Shown in pieces: positions 9,456-17,862 of a stretch of 64,000 nt of DNA. Below the pieces are notes generated by a model. It saw only the letters and a list, made by a program, of their open reading frames with translations. It searched no databases and had not been told where the DNA came from. The DNA is from Spartobacteria bacterium (GTDB lineage Bacteria; Verrucomicrobiota; Verrucomicrobiia; Chthoniobacterales; Chthoniobacteraceae). A program made the position numbers and the translations under genes. Where the stretch lies: NCBI GenBank assembly GCA_021324825.1, contig JAJPII010000033.1, positions 203,918-267,917 of the forward strand, read 5' to 3'. Numbering within the stretch: the first letter of the stretch is position 1; every line of letters starts with the position of its first letter.

Positions 9456-10303
9456 GCGCTTTTCGGCGAGAGATAATTCAGCGCTTCGGCGAGCGTGGCC
9501 CGCATCTTTTTCCGGTGGACGATCATGTCCACGAGGCCGTGCTCCTCCAGGAACTCGGCGGTCTGGAATCCGGCGGGGAGTTCCTGGTGCGTGGTCTCGC
9601 GGATGACGCGGGCGCCGGCGAAGCCGATGGTGCATTTCGGCTCGGAGACGATGAGATCCCCAAGCGAAGCGAAGCTGGCCATGACGCCCGCCATGGTGGA
9701 ATTGGTGAGCACGACGATGTACGGAAGACCCGCCTGGGCGTGCAGGGCCAGCGCGCCGCTGGTCTTGGCCATTTGCATGAGGCTGAGCATCCCCTCATAC
9801 ATGCGCGCGCCGCCGGACGCCGCGAAAAGGATGACGGGCGTCCGCTCCGCCGTGCCGCGTTCGATGGTGCGCGTTATCTTCTCGCCGACGACGGAACCCA
9901 TCGACGCGGCCAGGAAATGGAAATCCATCGCCGCGAGGGAAATTTTCCGCCCGGACAGCAGACCCGTGCCGCAGATGACCGCTTCCTTGAGGCCGGTTTT
10001 CTTCTGATGTTTCTTCAGCGTGTCGGTGTAGGTGACGAGGCCTTTGAATTTCAGCGTGTCGACCGAAAGCATGTCGGCGTCCAGCTCCTCGAACGTGCCG
10101 GGATCGACGAAGTCTTCGATCCGCTCGCGGGCGGCCTGGGTGAAATGGTAGTCGCAGTTGGGACAGACGCGCTGGTTCTGCGTCAGTTCCAGGTTATGCG
10201 TCACGTCGCCGCATTCCGGGCATTTCTGCCAGAGCCCTTCCGGCATGTCTTTCTTCTTTTTGCTCGAGCCGTGGCCGAAAGGACGCTTCTGAAAAATTCC
10301 CAT
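9452..10303 (-). CDS. accD: Acetyl-CoA carboxylase carboxyltransferase beta subunit
   Basis: AccD forms, with AccA, the carboxyltransferase that makes malonyl-CoA, the first step of fatty-acid synthesis. The 283-residue protein has the N-terminal four-cysteine zinc ribbon (CPECG and CPNC, about 20 residues apart) and the crotonase-like core with ASGGARMYEGMLSLMQMAK and NSTMAGVMASFASLGD. ATG 10303 gives the standard MGIFQKRP-type N-terminus. It lies 11 bases after comF and overlaps folC. Confidence 0.97.
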   Translation of the reverse strand: MGIFQKRPFGHGSSKKKKDMPEGLWQKCPECGDVTHNLELTQNQRVCPNCDYHFTQAARERIEDFVDPGTFEELDADMLSVDTLKFKGLVTYTDTLKKHQKKTGLKEAVICGTGLLSGRKISLAAMDFHFLAASMGSVVGEKITRTIERGTAERTPVILFAASGGARMYEGMLSLMQMAKTSGALALHAQAGLPYIVVLTNSTMAGVMASFASLGDLIVSEPKCTIGFAGARVIRETTHQELPAGFQTAEFLEEHGLVDMIVHRKKMRATLAEALNYLSPKSA

Positions 10304-10314
10304 ACGTTTGTTCC

Positions 10315-11037
10315 TCAGCCGCGCGCGACGGTGATGACCCGCACCGATTCCGCCCCGGCATGGCGCAATACCCGCGCGCACTCTCCGGTCGTCGAACCGG
10401 TGGTGAAAACATCGTCAACCAGCAGCAGATGCTTGCCGCGCACATCCCCATTCTTGCGCATTTCAAACGCATTGCGCAAGTTTTCCATGCGTTGTTCGCG
10501 GTCGAGCCGCGTTTGGGTGGCGGTGTCGCGGACGCGCCGCAGGCAATTCAGCACCGGCGCGCGGTTCCTGAGCATGTGCGCGAGGACCTCAGCCTGGTTG
10601 AACCCCCGCATCCGCAGCCGCCCCGGATGCAGCGGCACAGGCACGAGGAAGTCGCACGGCCCCGACGCGATGCGGGAGTCCCCCAGCGACTCGGCGAGCC
10701 ACCGCCCGAGCGGACGCCGCAGACGCCTTTCTCCCTCGTACTTGAAGCGGTGCAGAAGCTCGCGGACGACGCCGCGGCTCGAACAAACGCTGACGGCGCA
10801 GGAAAAAGAGAAAGGCCGGCAATTCGAGCAGGTGAAACCGTCCTCCAGCGCGCCGTCGAACGGCTGGGAGCAGACTTCGCAAAAGGGGCGCTCGATCCGT
10901 TTGACGCCTTCGAGACACGCCTGGCAGAGGTGCTCGCCTTCGGGAATATCCGCGCCGCAGTGGACGCAGTGCGGCGGATAGAGCAGGGTCGCCAGCGCGC
11001 CCCAAGCGTTCTTTAGAAGAGTGGAACCAGAAAGCAT
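10315..11037 (-). CDS. comF: ComF family phosphoribosyltransferase-like protein
   Basis: A 240-residue ComF/GntX protein, the family needed in many bacteria for natural transformation (single-strand DNA handling). The N-terminus carries cysteine pairs (CVHCG, CQAC, CEVC, CSNC) that form a zinc site, and the C-terminus has the PRPP loop LLVDDVFTTGSTTGEC. ATG 11037 was chosen; an ATG at 11091 would add 18 residues that overlap the divergent gene. It heads the comF-accD-folC unit. Confidence 0.88.
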   Translation of the reverse strand: MLSGSTLLKNAWGALATLLYPPHCVHCGADIPEGEHLCQACLEGVKRIERPFCEVCSQPFDGALEDGFTCSNCRPFSFSCAVSVCSSRGVVRELLHRFKYEGERRLRRPLGRWLAESLGDSRIASGPCDFLVPVPLHPGRLRMRGFNQAEVLAHMLRNRAPVLNCLRRVRDTATQTRLDREQRMENLRNAFEMRKNGDVRGKHLLLVDDVFTTGSTTGECARVLRHAGAESVRVITVARG

Positions 11038-11074
11038 TCGAAACCCCGCGCACGGGAGAGTAACATCTCCCTCC

Positions 11075-11953
11075 TTGAAAGACATCGGCAAAATTCTCGT
11101 TTTTCTGCTCGGCTCGGTTCTTCTCGGCGCGCTCCTGGCGCCGGAGCTTTACTGGGTTTGCGTCTGGCTGGGTCGCCACGCGAATGTGGCCTTCCTGCGC
11201 GATGTCGAGTTCCGGCGCGTATTCGACCGGGCGATTCTTTTCTCGGTTCTTTGCCTCCTCTGGCCGCTGATCCGCTGGTTGCGCGCCGCCAGTCTCCGCG
11301 AATTTGGCTTGGAACGCGACCCGCGACGGTGGAGGCACCTCATCCTGGGAGCGGCGATTTCCCTCGGGTCGATGATTCTTCTGGCCGCGCTGCTTATCGC
11401 GTCGCATCGGTACAACCAGCGGGTCCTCTTCTCGTGGTTGAAGCTGGCTTCCGTCCTGCCGGCGGCCGCCGTGGTCGCTCTCCTCGAAGAATTCCTTTTC
11501 CGGGGCGCGCTCCAGGGGTTGCTGGAGCGCTCCGGGTCCGCGCTTCAGGCGCTCTTTTTCGTCGCGGCGCTCTATTCCATCGTGCATTTCCTGAAGCCCC
11601 CGCCGGAGGGCGTGCGGCCCGGCGCGGTTACGTGGCTTTCCGGGTTCGAGACGATCCCGAACAGCTTCTGGCAATTTCGGCAGCCCCGGCTGGTGCTGGG
11701 CGGTTTCATCACGCTCTTTATCGTCGGCGTCATCCTCGGCTATGCGCGTTCGCGGACGCGCGCCTTGTGGATGCCAATCGGCCTGCACGCGGGGTGGGTC
11801 GTGGGGAAACTGGGGTTCGCCATCGTGGCCATACGCACCCCGGTCGATGCCGGATTCTGGTTCGGGCCGGACTTGCTTACGGGCGTCGCGCCCGTGTGCA
11901 TCTTGGCGTGCAGCGGCCTCGCGGTCGCCGGCCTGCTCCGTTGCGAAAAATGA
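11075..11953 (+). CDS. CPBP (CAAX/Abi) family intramembrane protease-like protein
   Basis: A polytopic membrane protein of about 292 residues. It carries the CPBP motif 1 as EEFLFRGALQGLL (the EExxxR glutamates and arginine), a later His in YSIVHFLKP and a third block GLHAGWVVG, which are the expected metal-binding residues of the family. The start is uncertain: TTG 11075 puts the first membrane helix near the N-terminus, while GTG 11021 would overlap the divergent comF start. Family members cleave prenylated or secreted peptides or act in bacteriocin immunity. A small gene is coupled to its stop. Confidence 0.8.
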   Translation: MKDIGKILVFLLGSVLLGALLAPELYWVCVWLGRHANVAFLRDVEFRRVFDRAILFSVLCLLWPLIRWLRAASLREFGLERDPRRWRHLILGAAISLGSMILLAALLIASHRYNQRVLFSWLKLASVLPAAAVVALLEEFLFRGALQGLLERSGSALQALFFVAALYSIVHFLKPPPEGVRPGAVTWLSGFETIPNSFWQFRQPRLVLGGFITLFIVGVILGYARSRTRALWMPIGLHAGWVVGKLGFAIVAIRTPVDAGFWFGPDLLTGVAPVCILACSGLAVAGLLRCEK

Positions 11954-12210
11954 CCAGGGTAACCCACGTCTGGAAGGAAGCGACCCCGGATGGGCAAAAA
12001 CGGGAGGTGCGCGCGGTCAAGTTCAACGGCGCGTTTCGCATCCAATCCAAGCTGCGGGATGAGACCGCGTGGACTTACCACGACGTTCCGCGCATCGAAG
12101 ACCTGCGGGAACTGCGCGAAGTCCTTTTCCGGAAATACCAGCGACGGCGGGCGCCTTACGAGGATGTCGTGTTGCTCGACGAACTTCTTCGCAGGCGCGA
12201 GCGGGAATAG
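11950..12210 (+). CDS. Small conserved-looking protein, 86 residues
   Basis: The ATG overlaps the stop of the CPBP protease (ATGA), good evidence that this short frame is real. The product is soluble and highly charged, with an N-terminal beta-rich half (EVRAVKFNGAFRIQSKL, then DETAWTYHDVP) and an Arg/Glu-rich helical end (LLDELLRRRERE). I know no family for it. The coupling suggests an accessory or regulatory role for the protease, but that is inference. Confidence 0.7.
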   Translation: MTRVTHVWKEATPDGQKREVRAVKFNGAFRIQSKLRDETAWTYHDVPRIEDLRELREVLFRKYQRRRAPYEDVVLLDELLRRRERE

Positions 12211-12252
12211 ATCCTTTGGAGCAGGTAATGCACTTTGCGCCCGCTCTTTGTG

Positions 12253-12279
12253 TTGTAGAGGCGGCTGCGCCAGCCGCCT
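12253..12279 (+). repeat. Dispersed palindromic repeat, copy 1
   Basis: TTGTAG followed by a perfect nine-base inverted repeat, AGGCGGCTG and CAGCCGCCT, around the loop CGC. It lies between the convergent ends of the 86-residue gene and infA. The same element recurs inverted at 42934-42959 and in degenerate form at 19331-19351. It is REP-like; it could fold as a terminator-type hairpin in either direction, although no T tract follows. Confidence 0.8.
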
Positions 12280-12324
12280 GGGGAGCGGGTTCCTTGGTCT
12301 TTGGTTAGGCTCAACCAGCCCCGC

Positions 12325-12543
12325 TTACTGGAGGCGGTAGACGATGCGGGCCTTGTCGAGATCGTAAGGCGACATTTCGAGCTTCACACGGTCGCCGTTC
12401 GCGAGGCGTATGAAGCGCTTCCTCATCTTGCCGGAGATGTGGGCGAGCACCTGATGCTGATTGTCGAGCTCGACCCGGAACATCGTCCCCGCGAGAACGG
12501 CGACGATTTTACCTTCAACGTCGATGGTTTTTTCTACTGCCAT
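12325..12543 (-). CDS. infA: Translation initiation factor IF-1
   Basis: A 72-residue OB-fold protein, the standard IF-1 length, that binds the ribosomal A site during initiation. Family residues are clear: [33 protein letters not shown] and [13 protein letters not shown]. It is the last gene of the minus-strand group behind glnB and HU, 44 bases after HU. Confidence 0.97.
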   Translation of the reverse strand: MAVEKTIDVEGKIVAVLAGTMFRVELDNQHQVLAHISGKMRKRFIRLANGDRVKLEMSPYDLDKARIVYRLQ

Positions 12544-12587
12544 TGGGCGTAATCCTAACCGCTATGGTTGCTCAACGCAACCGCTAA

Positions 12588-12884
12588 CTATTTGGCGCCG
12601 AGAACGGCGTCCTTGGCGGCTTTGCCGATGCGGAATTTCACCACGGTCTTCGCCGGAATCTTGATGGCCTCGCCGGTGGCGGGATTGCGTCCCTTGCGGG
12701 CTTTGCGCTTCTGTTTTACGAGCTTGCCGAAACCGGGGAGAACGAATTCGCCCTTCCGCTTGGTCTCGCGGTAAGCGATGGAGGTGAGAGTGTCGAGGAA
12801 CAGGCCGGCTACTTTGCGGGAGGTCTCGGTCGCCTCCGCGAGTTCGGTCTGAAGCTGGGTCTTGGTCATTTTGGATGAAGGCAT
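12588..12884 (-). CDS. HU-family DNA-binding protein
   Basis: A 98-residue HU/IHF-type nucleoid protein that bends DNA as a dimer. The DNA-binding arm has the signature RNPATGEAIKIPAKTVVKF, and the helix pair at the N-terminus (TKTQLQTELAEATETS) is normal. ATG 12884 (MPSSKMTK) and ATG 12869 (MTKTQ) are both possible; neither has a good ribosome-binding site, and I kept the longer one because related proteins often have a few residues before TKTQL. It sits between glnB and infA. Confidence 0.93.
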   Translation of the reverse strand: MPSSKMTKTQLQTELAEATETSRKVAGLFLDTLTSIAYRETKRKGEFVLPGFGKLVKQKRKARKGRNPATGEAIKIPAKTVVKFRIGKAAKDAVLGAK

Positions 12885-12934
12885 AGAAACGCGGTTGTAG
12901 CCGACACCCCCCAAGGAAGCAATACCAAAAACTG

Positions 12935-13318
<384 letters not shown>

Positions 13319-13381
13319 CTAAGGCGCCGGCTTTAAATTTTTTGGTCCTCGAAAAGGACGGAACGTTAACGCGCGCCAGAT

Positions 13382-13398
13382 TAGCATTTGCTATGCCA
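13382..13398 (-). promoter_or_regulatory. Candidate sigma-54 promoter of glnB
   Basis: Read on the minus strand the site is TGGCATAGCAAATGCTA. It keeps the GG of the -24 box and the GC of the -12 box with exactly ten bases between them, and matches TGGCA and TGCW. It points toward glnB, whose start codon is about 108 bases downstream. PII genes are often sigma-54/NtrC controlled. The rest of the 13274-13565 spacer holds no credible gene; only weak hairpins are seen. Confidence 0.5.
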
Positions 13399-13565
13399 GA
13401 GATTTTTACCTTCGATCCATGAAGGGGAACGCCGTAATCCGGGCGGTTTTCCCTGAACAAAACCGGCCATGCTGAGCAAAAGAGGCCATCGGGGCTAGCC
13501 TGGAAGCATCTCACGGACTTATCGTTGCCTGGGAGCGGGAACCGAAGTGCGTGACGCGGACTAAC

Positions 13566-14462
13566 TCAGGCTCGCGGATGCGCTTCGTTATAAGCCTTCT
13601 TCAAACGCTCGGTGGTGACGTGCGTATAAATTTGGGTGGTGGAGAGACTCGCGTGCCCCAACAGGGATTGCACGCTGCGAAGGTCCGCGCCGTTATCCAG
13701 CAGATGGGTCGCGAAGCTGTGGCGGAGTTTGTGAGGGCTTAGCGCGATGGGGATGTTTGTCTCCCTCAAATATTTTTTTAGCAGCAGCCACACGGAACGC
13801 GGCGACAATCGCCGGCGAAGTTTACTGACAAAAAGCGGGCCGGATGAGACTCCGGCTTGATGCCGATAAATCTGGATCGCCTCCAGCGCTGGCGCGCCCA
13901 CGGGGCAGACGCGTTCCTTGCGGCCTTTGCCGAGGACGCGGACGCTTTCCGAGTACGGGTCGAGATCGGGGACGTCCAGGTTGACCAGTTCCTGAAGCCG
14001 GAGGCCGCTGCTATAGAAGAGTTCCATGATGGCGACATCCCGCGCGGCGATCCAGGCGGGCGCTTGTTTGGAGCGCTTCATCCTGCCCGGAGCGGAGAGG
14101 AGTTCTTCCACCTGCTTCACGGTCAGGAGCAGCGGCAGTTTTTTTTCCGTCTTGGGCAACTGCACGGCCAGGAGCGGGTTGACCTTCAAGCCATGGCGTT
14201 CGACAAGGAAACGGTAAAACGCGCGGAGCGCGGAGAAGAGCAGGCGTATATAAGTCCGTGCCCTGCCTTCCTTCATGCAGGCGTAGAGAAAGGCGCGAAA
14301 GTGGGCGGGCGAGCATTCGAGCCAGCCGGGAATCCCGGGCTGGGCTTTGAACGTCTCCAGGGCGCTCCGGTATGCGATGAGGGTGCGCGGCGAAACATTC
14401 CGCTCAACCTCCAGGCAACGGAGGAACGCCTCTTCTAGTCGATCCCTTTTAGTAGCGGTCAG
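13566..14462 (-). CDS. Tyrosine recombinase, XerC/XerD type, with CTG start
   Basis: A site-specific recombinase of 298 residues if read from CTG 14462. The catalytic set is complete: Arg in SSGLRLQEL, Lys in VLGKGRKERV, HKLRHSFATHL, GHASLSTTQIYTHV with the final Tyr nucleophile. The N-terminal SAM-like core-binding domain (RNVSPRTLIAYRSALETF) lies upstream of the first ATG at 14276, so that ATG would remove half of the domain. No ATG, GTG or TTG exists in frame between the upstream stop and that domain; CTG 14462 overlaps the TGA of the DUF4912 gene as CTGA and gives the normal XerC/D length. XerC versus XerD cannot be told apart here. Confidence 0.88.
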   Translation of the reverse strand: MTATKRDRLEEAFLRCLEVERNVSPRTLIAYRSALETFKAQPGIPGWLECSPAHFRAFLYACMKEGRARTYIRLLFSALRAFYRFLVERHGLKVNPLLAVQLPKTEKKLPLLLTVKQVEELLSAPGRMKRSKQAPAWIAARDVAIMELFYSSGLRLQELVNLDVPDLDPYSESVRVLGKGRKERVCPVGAPALEAIQIYRHQAGVSSGPLFVSKLRRRLSPRSVWLLLKKYLRETNIPIALSPHKLRHSFATHLLDNGADLRSVQSLLGHASLSTTQIYTHVTTERLKKAYNEAHPRA

Positions 14463-15712
14463 CCTTTTCGTCCCATCGGCACGCCCAGTTCTTCCGGCTG
14501 GGAACTCGCGCCGACTTCGCCCTTGCGCGCCGTGGCCCGCTTTAGGGAGAGGGTGGCCGAACGCGTCTCCAGACCATCGGGCGACTGTGCCAGAATCGGG
14601 ATTTCATGATCGGCGTCCGGGAACTTGAAGTGGTATCGGAACGTCCCGTCCGGCTTCAGGGCAATCTGCTTGCCGTCGATCCAGACCGTGGCGTCGGGAT
14701 GCGTGCCGCCGTAGAAGATGACCTCCGCGTTCACGTGCATGAAAAACCCGCGTTCGCCTTGTTCGGAGAACGGTTGCGCGCTCCAGCTTGCGCCCGCGGC
14801 GGTGCTCCAACTGGAACTCAGCGCGCTGAACAAGCTGCTCTCCGCCGGCCCCCAACTGCTCTCCGCGGAAAGGAGGATCTCGGCGAGTCGCCCCTTTTCG
14901 GAGAGGAGGCTGGCGCTTTCGGTGTTCAGCTTTTCCTCAAGCTGCTTGCGGATGAGTTGATCGATCTCGCCGGAGCCCATGGCGATCTTGTTGACGAGGT
15001 CTTCGCCGACGAGCGCGGCGAGCACGCCCCGTTGTTCCTCCGTCCAGTCCGGGATGGCGCCCGGCGCGAAGGAGAGATGGCGGCCCTCGCCCTGCAGGCG
15101 CGAGAGAGCGTGGATGAGGCTTTCGCCCGTGGCCATGGTGGCTTTGACCATATCCACGAGGCGCTGGAACGTGAGATGAAAGGGAACGGTTGCGAAGTCC
15201 GACGCGGAAGCCGCGGCCAGCACGTCGGAAGGCGTCGCCGCTTCATTGGAGCGGATGATCGTCGTCCAGGCGCCTTCGGTGTTGAAATAGCCGAGTTCCA
15301 CGACGAAGGTGGCTCCGGCCTGGTTCACCGGTATATACCAGTTCCTCGCCTCGGGATTGATCTCGATGAGACCATCCTGGCCGCCGCCGGAGACCTTCAA
15401 TGAAAATTTGCGTTCACCGCCCCGGGTCAAGGAAGCGGGGTATTGCGTCCAGTCCACATCCCAGTAACAAAAGAGCCAATGGGGATCGCGAGCGATCAGG
15501 TAAAGCGTCTTTTCCCCGTAACTCAAGGGAAGATCGCCCAAATCCTCGTAATGCGGGGTGGGCGCGTGCTGGATTTCGGGGCCGGCTTCGTACTTGTGAA
15601 CGTCGCCCTCCGTTTTTGCCCGCACCACCGGCTCCTTGGAGACTTGGAAAGGCGTTTGTTTGGCCGTCCCGTTCGGGGCGGTATTGGATGAGTCTGAATT
15701 TGAGGTTCCCAT
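14459..15712 (-). CDS. DUF4912 domain protein
   Basis: A 417-residue protein with an N-terminal low-complexity stretch and then a DUF4912 domain (LYLIARDPHWLFCYWDVDW, with RNWYIPV and FVVELGYF). The middle is helical and Ser/Glu-rich, and the C-terminus has a beta-sandwich-like part (ATVWIDGKQIALKPDGTFRYHF) resembling the Ig-like tail of this family. No signal peptide is seen. Its function is unknown; some DUF4912 proteins are linked to cell-surface or developmental loci. The ribosome-binding site AAGGGAA lies about ten bases before ATG 15712. It is coupled to the Xer gene by a CTGA overlap. Confidence 0.8.
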   Translation of the reverse strand: MGTSNSDSSNTAPNGTAKQTPFQVSKEPVVRAKTEGDVHKYEAGPEIQHAPTPHYEDLGDLPLSYGEKTLYLIARDPHWLFCYWDVDWTQYPASLTRGGERKFSLKVSGGGQDGLIEINPEARNWYIPVNQAGATFVVELGYFNTEGAWTTIIRSNEAATPSDVLAAASASDFATVPFHLTFQRLVDMVKATMATGESLIHALSRLQGEGRHLSFAPGAIPDWTEEQRGVLAALVGEDLVNKIAMGSGEIDQLIRKQLEEKLNTESASLLSEKGRLAEILLSAESSWGPAESSLFSALSSSWSTAAGASWSAQPFSEQGERGFFMHVNAEVIFYGGTHPDATVWIDGKQIALKPDGTFRYHFKFPDADHEIPILAQSPDGLETRSATLSLKRATARKGEVGASSQPEELGVPMGRKG

Positions 15713-15877
15713 AAGTTAAAATTCCCTTATCAATTTATTATCTGGTCGGGCAAAACGCCGGAAGATTAGGATTTTGTGGAACACGATGCAACAATATTTT
15801 TCAAAAAACTTTTATTCGTTACCAGTTTTGGCCTTTTCCAAGGGGAATGTTACCAATAGAGGGCGAAAATCTTTCTC
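15713..15877. promoter_or_regulatory. AT-rich divergent control region of hisF and the DUF4912 gene
   Basis: This 165-base spacer is much richer in A and T than its surroundings and separates two divergent starts, so promoters for both directions must lie here. Runs such as CAATATTTTTCAAAAAACTTTTATT are promoter-like. I cannot assign exact -35 and -10 boxes. Confidence 0.5.
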
Positions 15878-16651
15878 ATGTTGACCAAACGGATCATTCC
15901 TTGCCTGGACGTCACCGGCGGACGGGTTGTCAAAGGCACCCGGTTCCTCAATCTACGCGACGCGGGGGACCCTGTCGAATGCGCCATGGCTTATAACGAC
16001 CAGGGGGCGGACGAACTCGTCTTTCTCGACATTACCGCTTCTTCGGATAATCGGGCGACGATGGTTGACGTTGTGGAACGGACCGCGGAACAATGTTTTA
16101 TGCCGCTGACGGTCGGCGGAGGCATCCGTGTCGTTGAGGACATCCGGACGATGCTGAACGCCGGCGCCGACAAGGTCAGCCTCAATACGGCGGCCATCCA
16201 GCGGCCTGAACTGATAGCGGAAGCGGCGGAAGCGTTCGGGTCGCAGTGCGTCGTGGCGGCCATCGACGCCAAGCGCAACGAGAGGGGCGGTTGGACTGTT
16301 TATACGCATGGGGGGCGGAAGCCGACCGAACTGGAGGCGGTGGCCTGGGCGCGGGAAGCGGAGGCGAGGGGAGCGGGGGAGATACTTTTGACGAGCATGG
16401 ACGCCGACGGCACGCAGGGCGGCTATGATCTCCGCCTGAATGCGGCGGTGAGCGGGGCGGTCGGCATACCGCTCATCGCCAGCGGAGGCGCGGGCTCGCT
16501 GGAGCACATGGCGGCGGTGCTGCTGGAAGGAAAGGCGGACGCGGTGTTGGCGGCTAGCATTTTTCATTTCGGCCAGTACACGGTGGAGGACGTGAAGCGC
16601 TATCTCGCGGACCGGGGGCTGCCGATGCGGTTGACTAAGCGCGGGCGATAG
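15878..16651 (+). CDS. hisF: Imidazole glycerol phosphate synthase cyclase subunit
   Basis: HisF, with the glutaminase HisH, closes the imidazole ring of histidine and releases AICAR. The 257-residue TIM barrel keeps the two catalytic aspartates ([13 protein letters not shown] near residue 11 and VVAAIDAKR near residue 130) and both phosphate-binding halves (LTVGGGIR and [11 protein letters not shown]). No hisH is adjacent. Its last 17 bases overlap the convergent folP end. Confidence 0.97.
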   Translation: MLTKRIIPCLDVTGGRVVKGTRFLNLRDAGDPVECAMAYNDQGADELVFLDITASSDNRATMVDVVERTAEQCFMPLTVGGGIRVVEDIRTMLNAGADKVSLNTAAIQRPELIAEAAEAFGSQCVVAAIDAKRNERGGWTVYTHGGRKPTELEAVAWAREAEARGAGEILLTSMDADGTQGGYDLRLNAAVSGAVGIPLIASGGAGSLEHMAAVLLEGKADAVLAASIFHFGQYTVEDVKRYLADRGLPMRLTKRGR

Positions 16652-17435
16652 CGGTCAGAATACGGATCGCCTGTCTGGCGGCCCGGACGTTGTGAACGCG
16701 GAAGATTGTCGCTCCCCTGGCGAGTCCCGCGACGAGACAGGCGACGGTTCCGGCGTCGCGCTCCGCCGGATTCGCGATGCCGAGCGCCTCGCCGATGAGC
16801 GTCTTGCGGGAGACGGGCAGAAGGATCGGCCGCCCGAATTTCCGGAGCCGCGCCAGGTTTTTCAGGATCGAGAGATTCGCCTCCCGCCGTTTGGCGAAAT
16901 CCAGGCCGGGGTCGAGGATGATGGCATCCCGGGGCAATCCCGCGCGGAGGGCGAGGTCTATTTTTCGTGAGAAGAAACCGTCCAGGGTTTCCATGACATC
17001 TTCATAGACGACGTGGGTGTGGGGTATTTTTGGTTCGCCCACGGTGTGCATGATGACCAGCGACGCGCCGTGGCGTGCGCAGAGCGCGGCGTTCTCGTCC
17101 GTGGGGAGGCCGCCGATGTCGTTGAGGATGTCGCCGCCCAGGGCCAGCGCCGGCCCCGCGACGGCGGGCCGCCAGGTGTTGATGGAAAGGAGCGCGGTTT
17201 CCCGGTACTCCCGGATGAATGGGGCCAGGCGGTCCAGTTCCTCGCCGGGAGTGACGGCGGGGCGATTCGTCCGCGCGCTTTCGGCGCCCACGTCGATGAT
17301 GTCTGCGCCCTGGGCGACCATCTCACCGGCGCGGGCGAGGGCCAGGCTGGGGTCGGTTAGGGCGTCGCCGGAAAAAGAATCGGCGCAGAGATTGATGATC
17401 CCCATGACAAGGGGACCGGGCGGCAGCGGTCTCAA
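16635..17435 (-). CDS. folP: Dihydropteroate synthase, divergent
   Basis: A TIM-barrel protein of 266 residues in the DHPS family, which joins the pterin diphosphate to p-aminobenzoate in folate synthesis. The blocks are recognisable: [42 protein letters not shown] and FRVHNVRAA. Several normally fixed residues differ: the VDT aspartate is Asn (SINTW), RVHDV is RVHN, GFGK is DFAK and the ESTRPG loop is altered. The start is TTG 17435, overlapping the upstream stop as TTGA; the next ATG at 17405 would remove the residues just before strand one. With folC present, a true but divergent DHPS is likelier than a paralogue, but activity is not certain. Confidence 0.8.
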   Translation of the reverse strand: MRPLPPGPLVMGIINLCADSFSGDALTDPSLALARAGEMVAQGADIIDVGAESARTNRPAVTPGEELDRLAPFIREYRETALLSINTWRPAVAGPALALGGDILNDIGGLPTDENAALCARHGASLVIMHTVGEPKIPHTHVVYEDVMETLDGFFSRKIDLALRAGLPRDAIILDPGLDFAKRREANLSILKNLARLRKFGRPILLPVSRKTLIGEALGIANPAERDAGTVACLVAGLARGATIFRVHNVRAARQAIRILTAIARA

Positions 17436-17821
17436 AGACCTTCGATGACGTCTTCCGCGGGCGGTTTGCACCCTTCCAGCATTTGCTCATGCACGGCTTC
17501 GTCCATTCCCTCGGCCACCAATTCCTCGACCACGTTATCGGACTCGTCGAACCCGATTTTCTCGCTGTGGCTCCCGGCCGAAGGAGCGACCATGTCGCGT
17601 TCCGAGACGAAGGGCGCGGCGTTTTCGCCCTCGTCCAACTCGTGTTCGCGGCCTCCGCGCAGTTCGCGCTTGGCCTCTTTCCAATCTTCCTCGGTAACGT
17701 CGGAGCGTCCGTCGATGCGGGCCAGTTCCCTCGCTCTCGAACGAACCAGTTCCGGGGAGGGGACCCCCATTCCGTTGCTATGGGTTATGATCTTGCCTTG
17801 GGGCGGCTGCGACCCTTTCAT
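17432..17821 (-). CDS. Conserved-looking hypothetical protein, 129 residues
   Basis: An acidic soluble protein with no signal or membrane segment. The N-terminal part (PSPELVRSRARELARIDG, then TEEDWKEAKREL) resembles the short helical DUF2934-like motif, and the C-terminal half is Glu/Asp-rich. I do not know its function. It starts 41 bases after the nucleotidyltransferase gene, and its TGA overlaps the folP TTG. Confidence 0.65.
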   Translation of the reverse strand: MKGSQPPQGKIITHSNGMGVPSPELVRSRARELARIDGRSDVTEEDWKEAKRELRGGREHELDEGENAAPFVSERDMVAPSAGSHSEKIGFDESDNVVEELVAEGMDEAVHEQMLEGCKPPAEDVIEGL

Positions 17822-17862
17822 ACCGGAATTGTACGACGATTGTCCGCCGGTTCAAGGGGAGT

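Noticed and set aside
14455..14470. DUF4912 and Xer as one protein joined by frameshift
   Set aside because: Both ends are complete for their families and the CTGA overlap gives a simple coupled start; no slippery run is seen.
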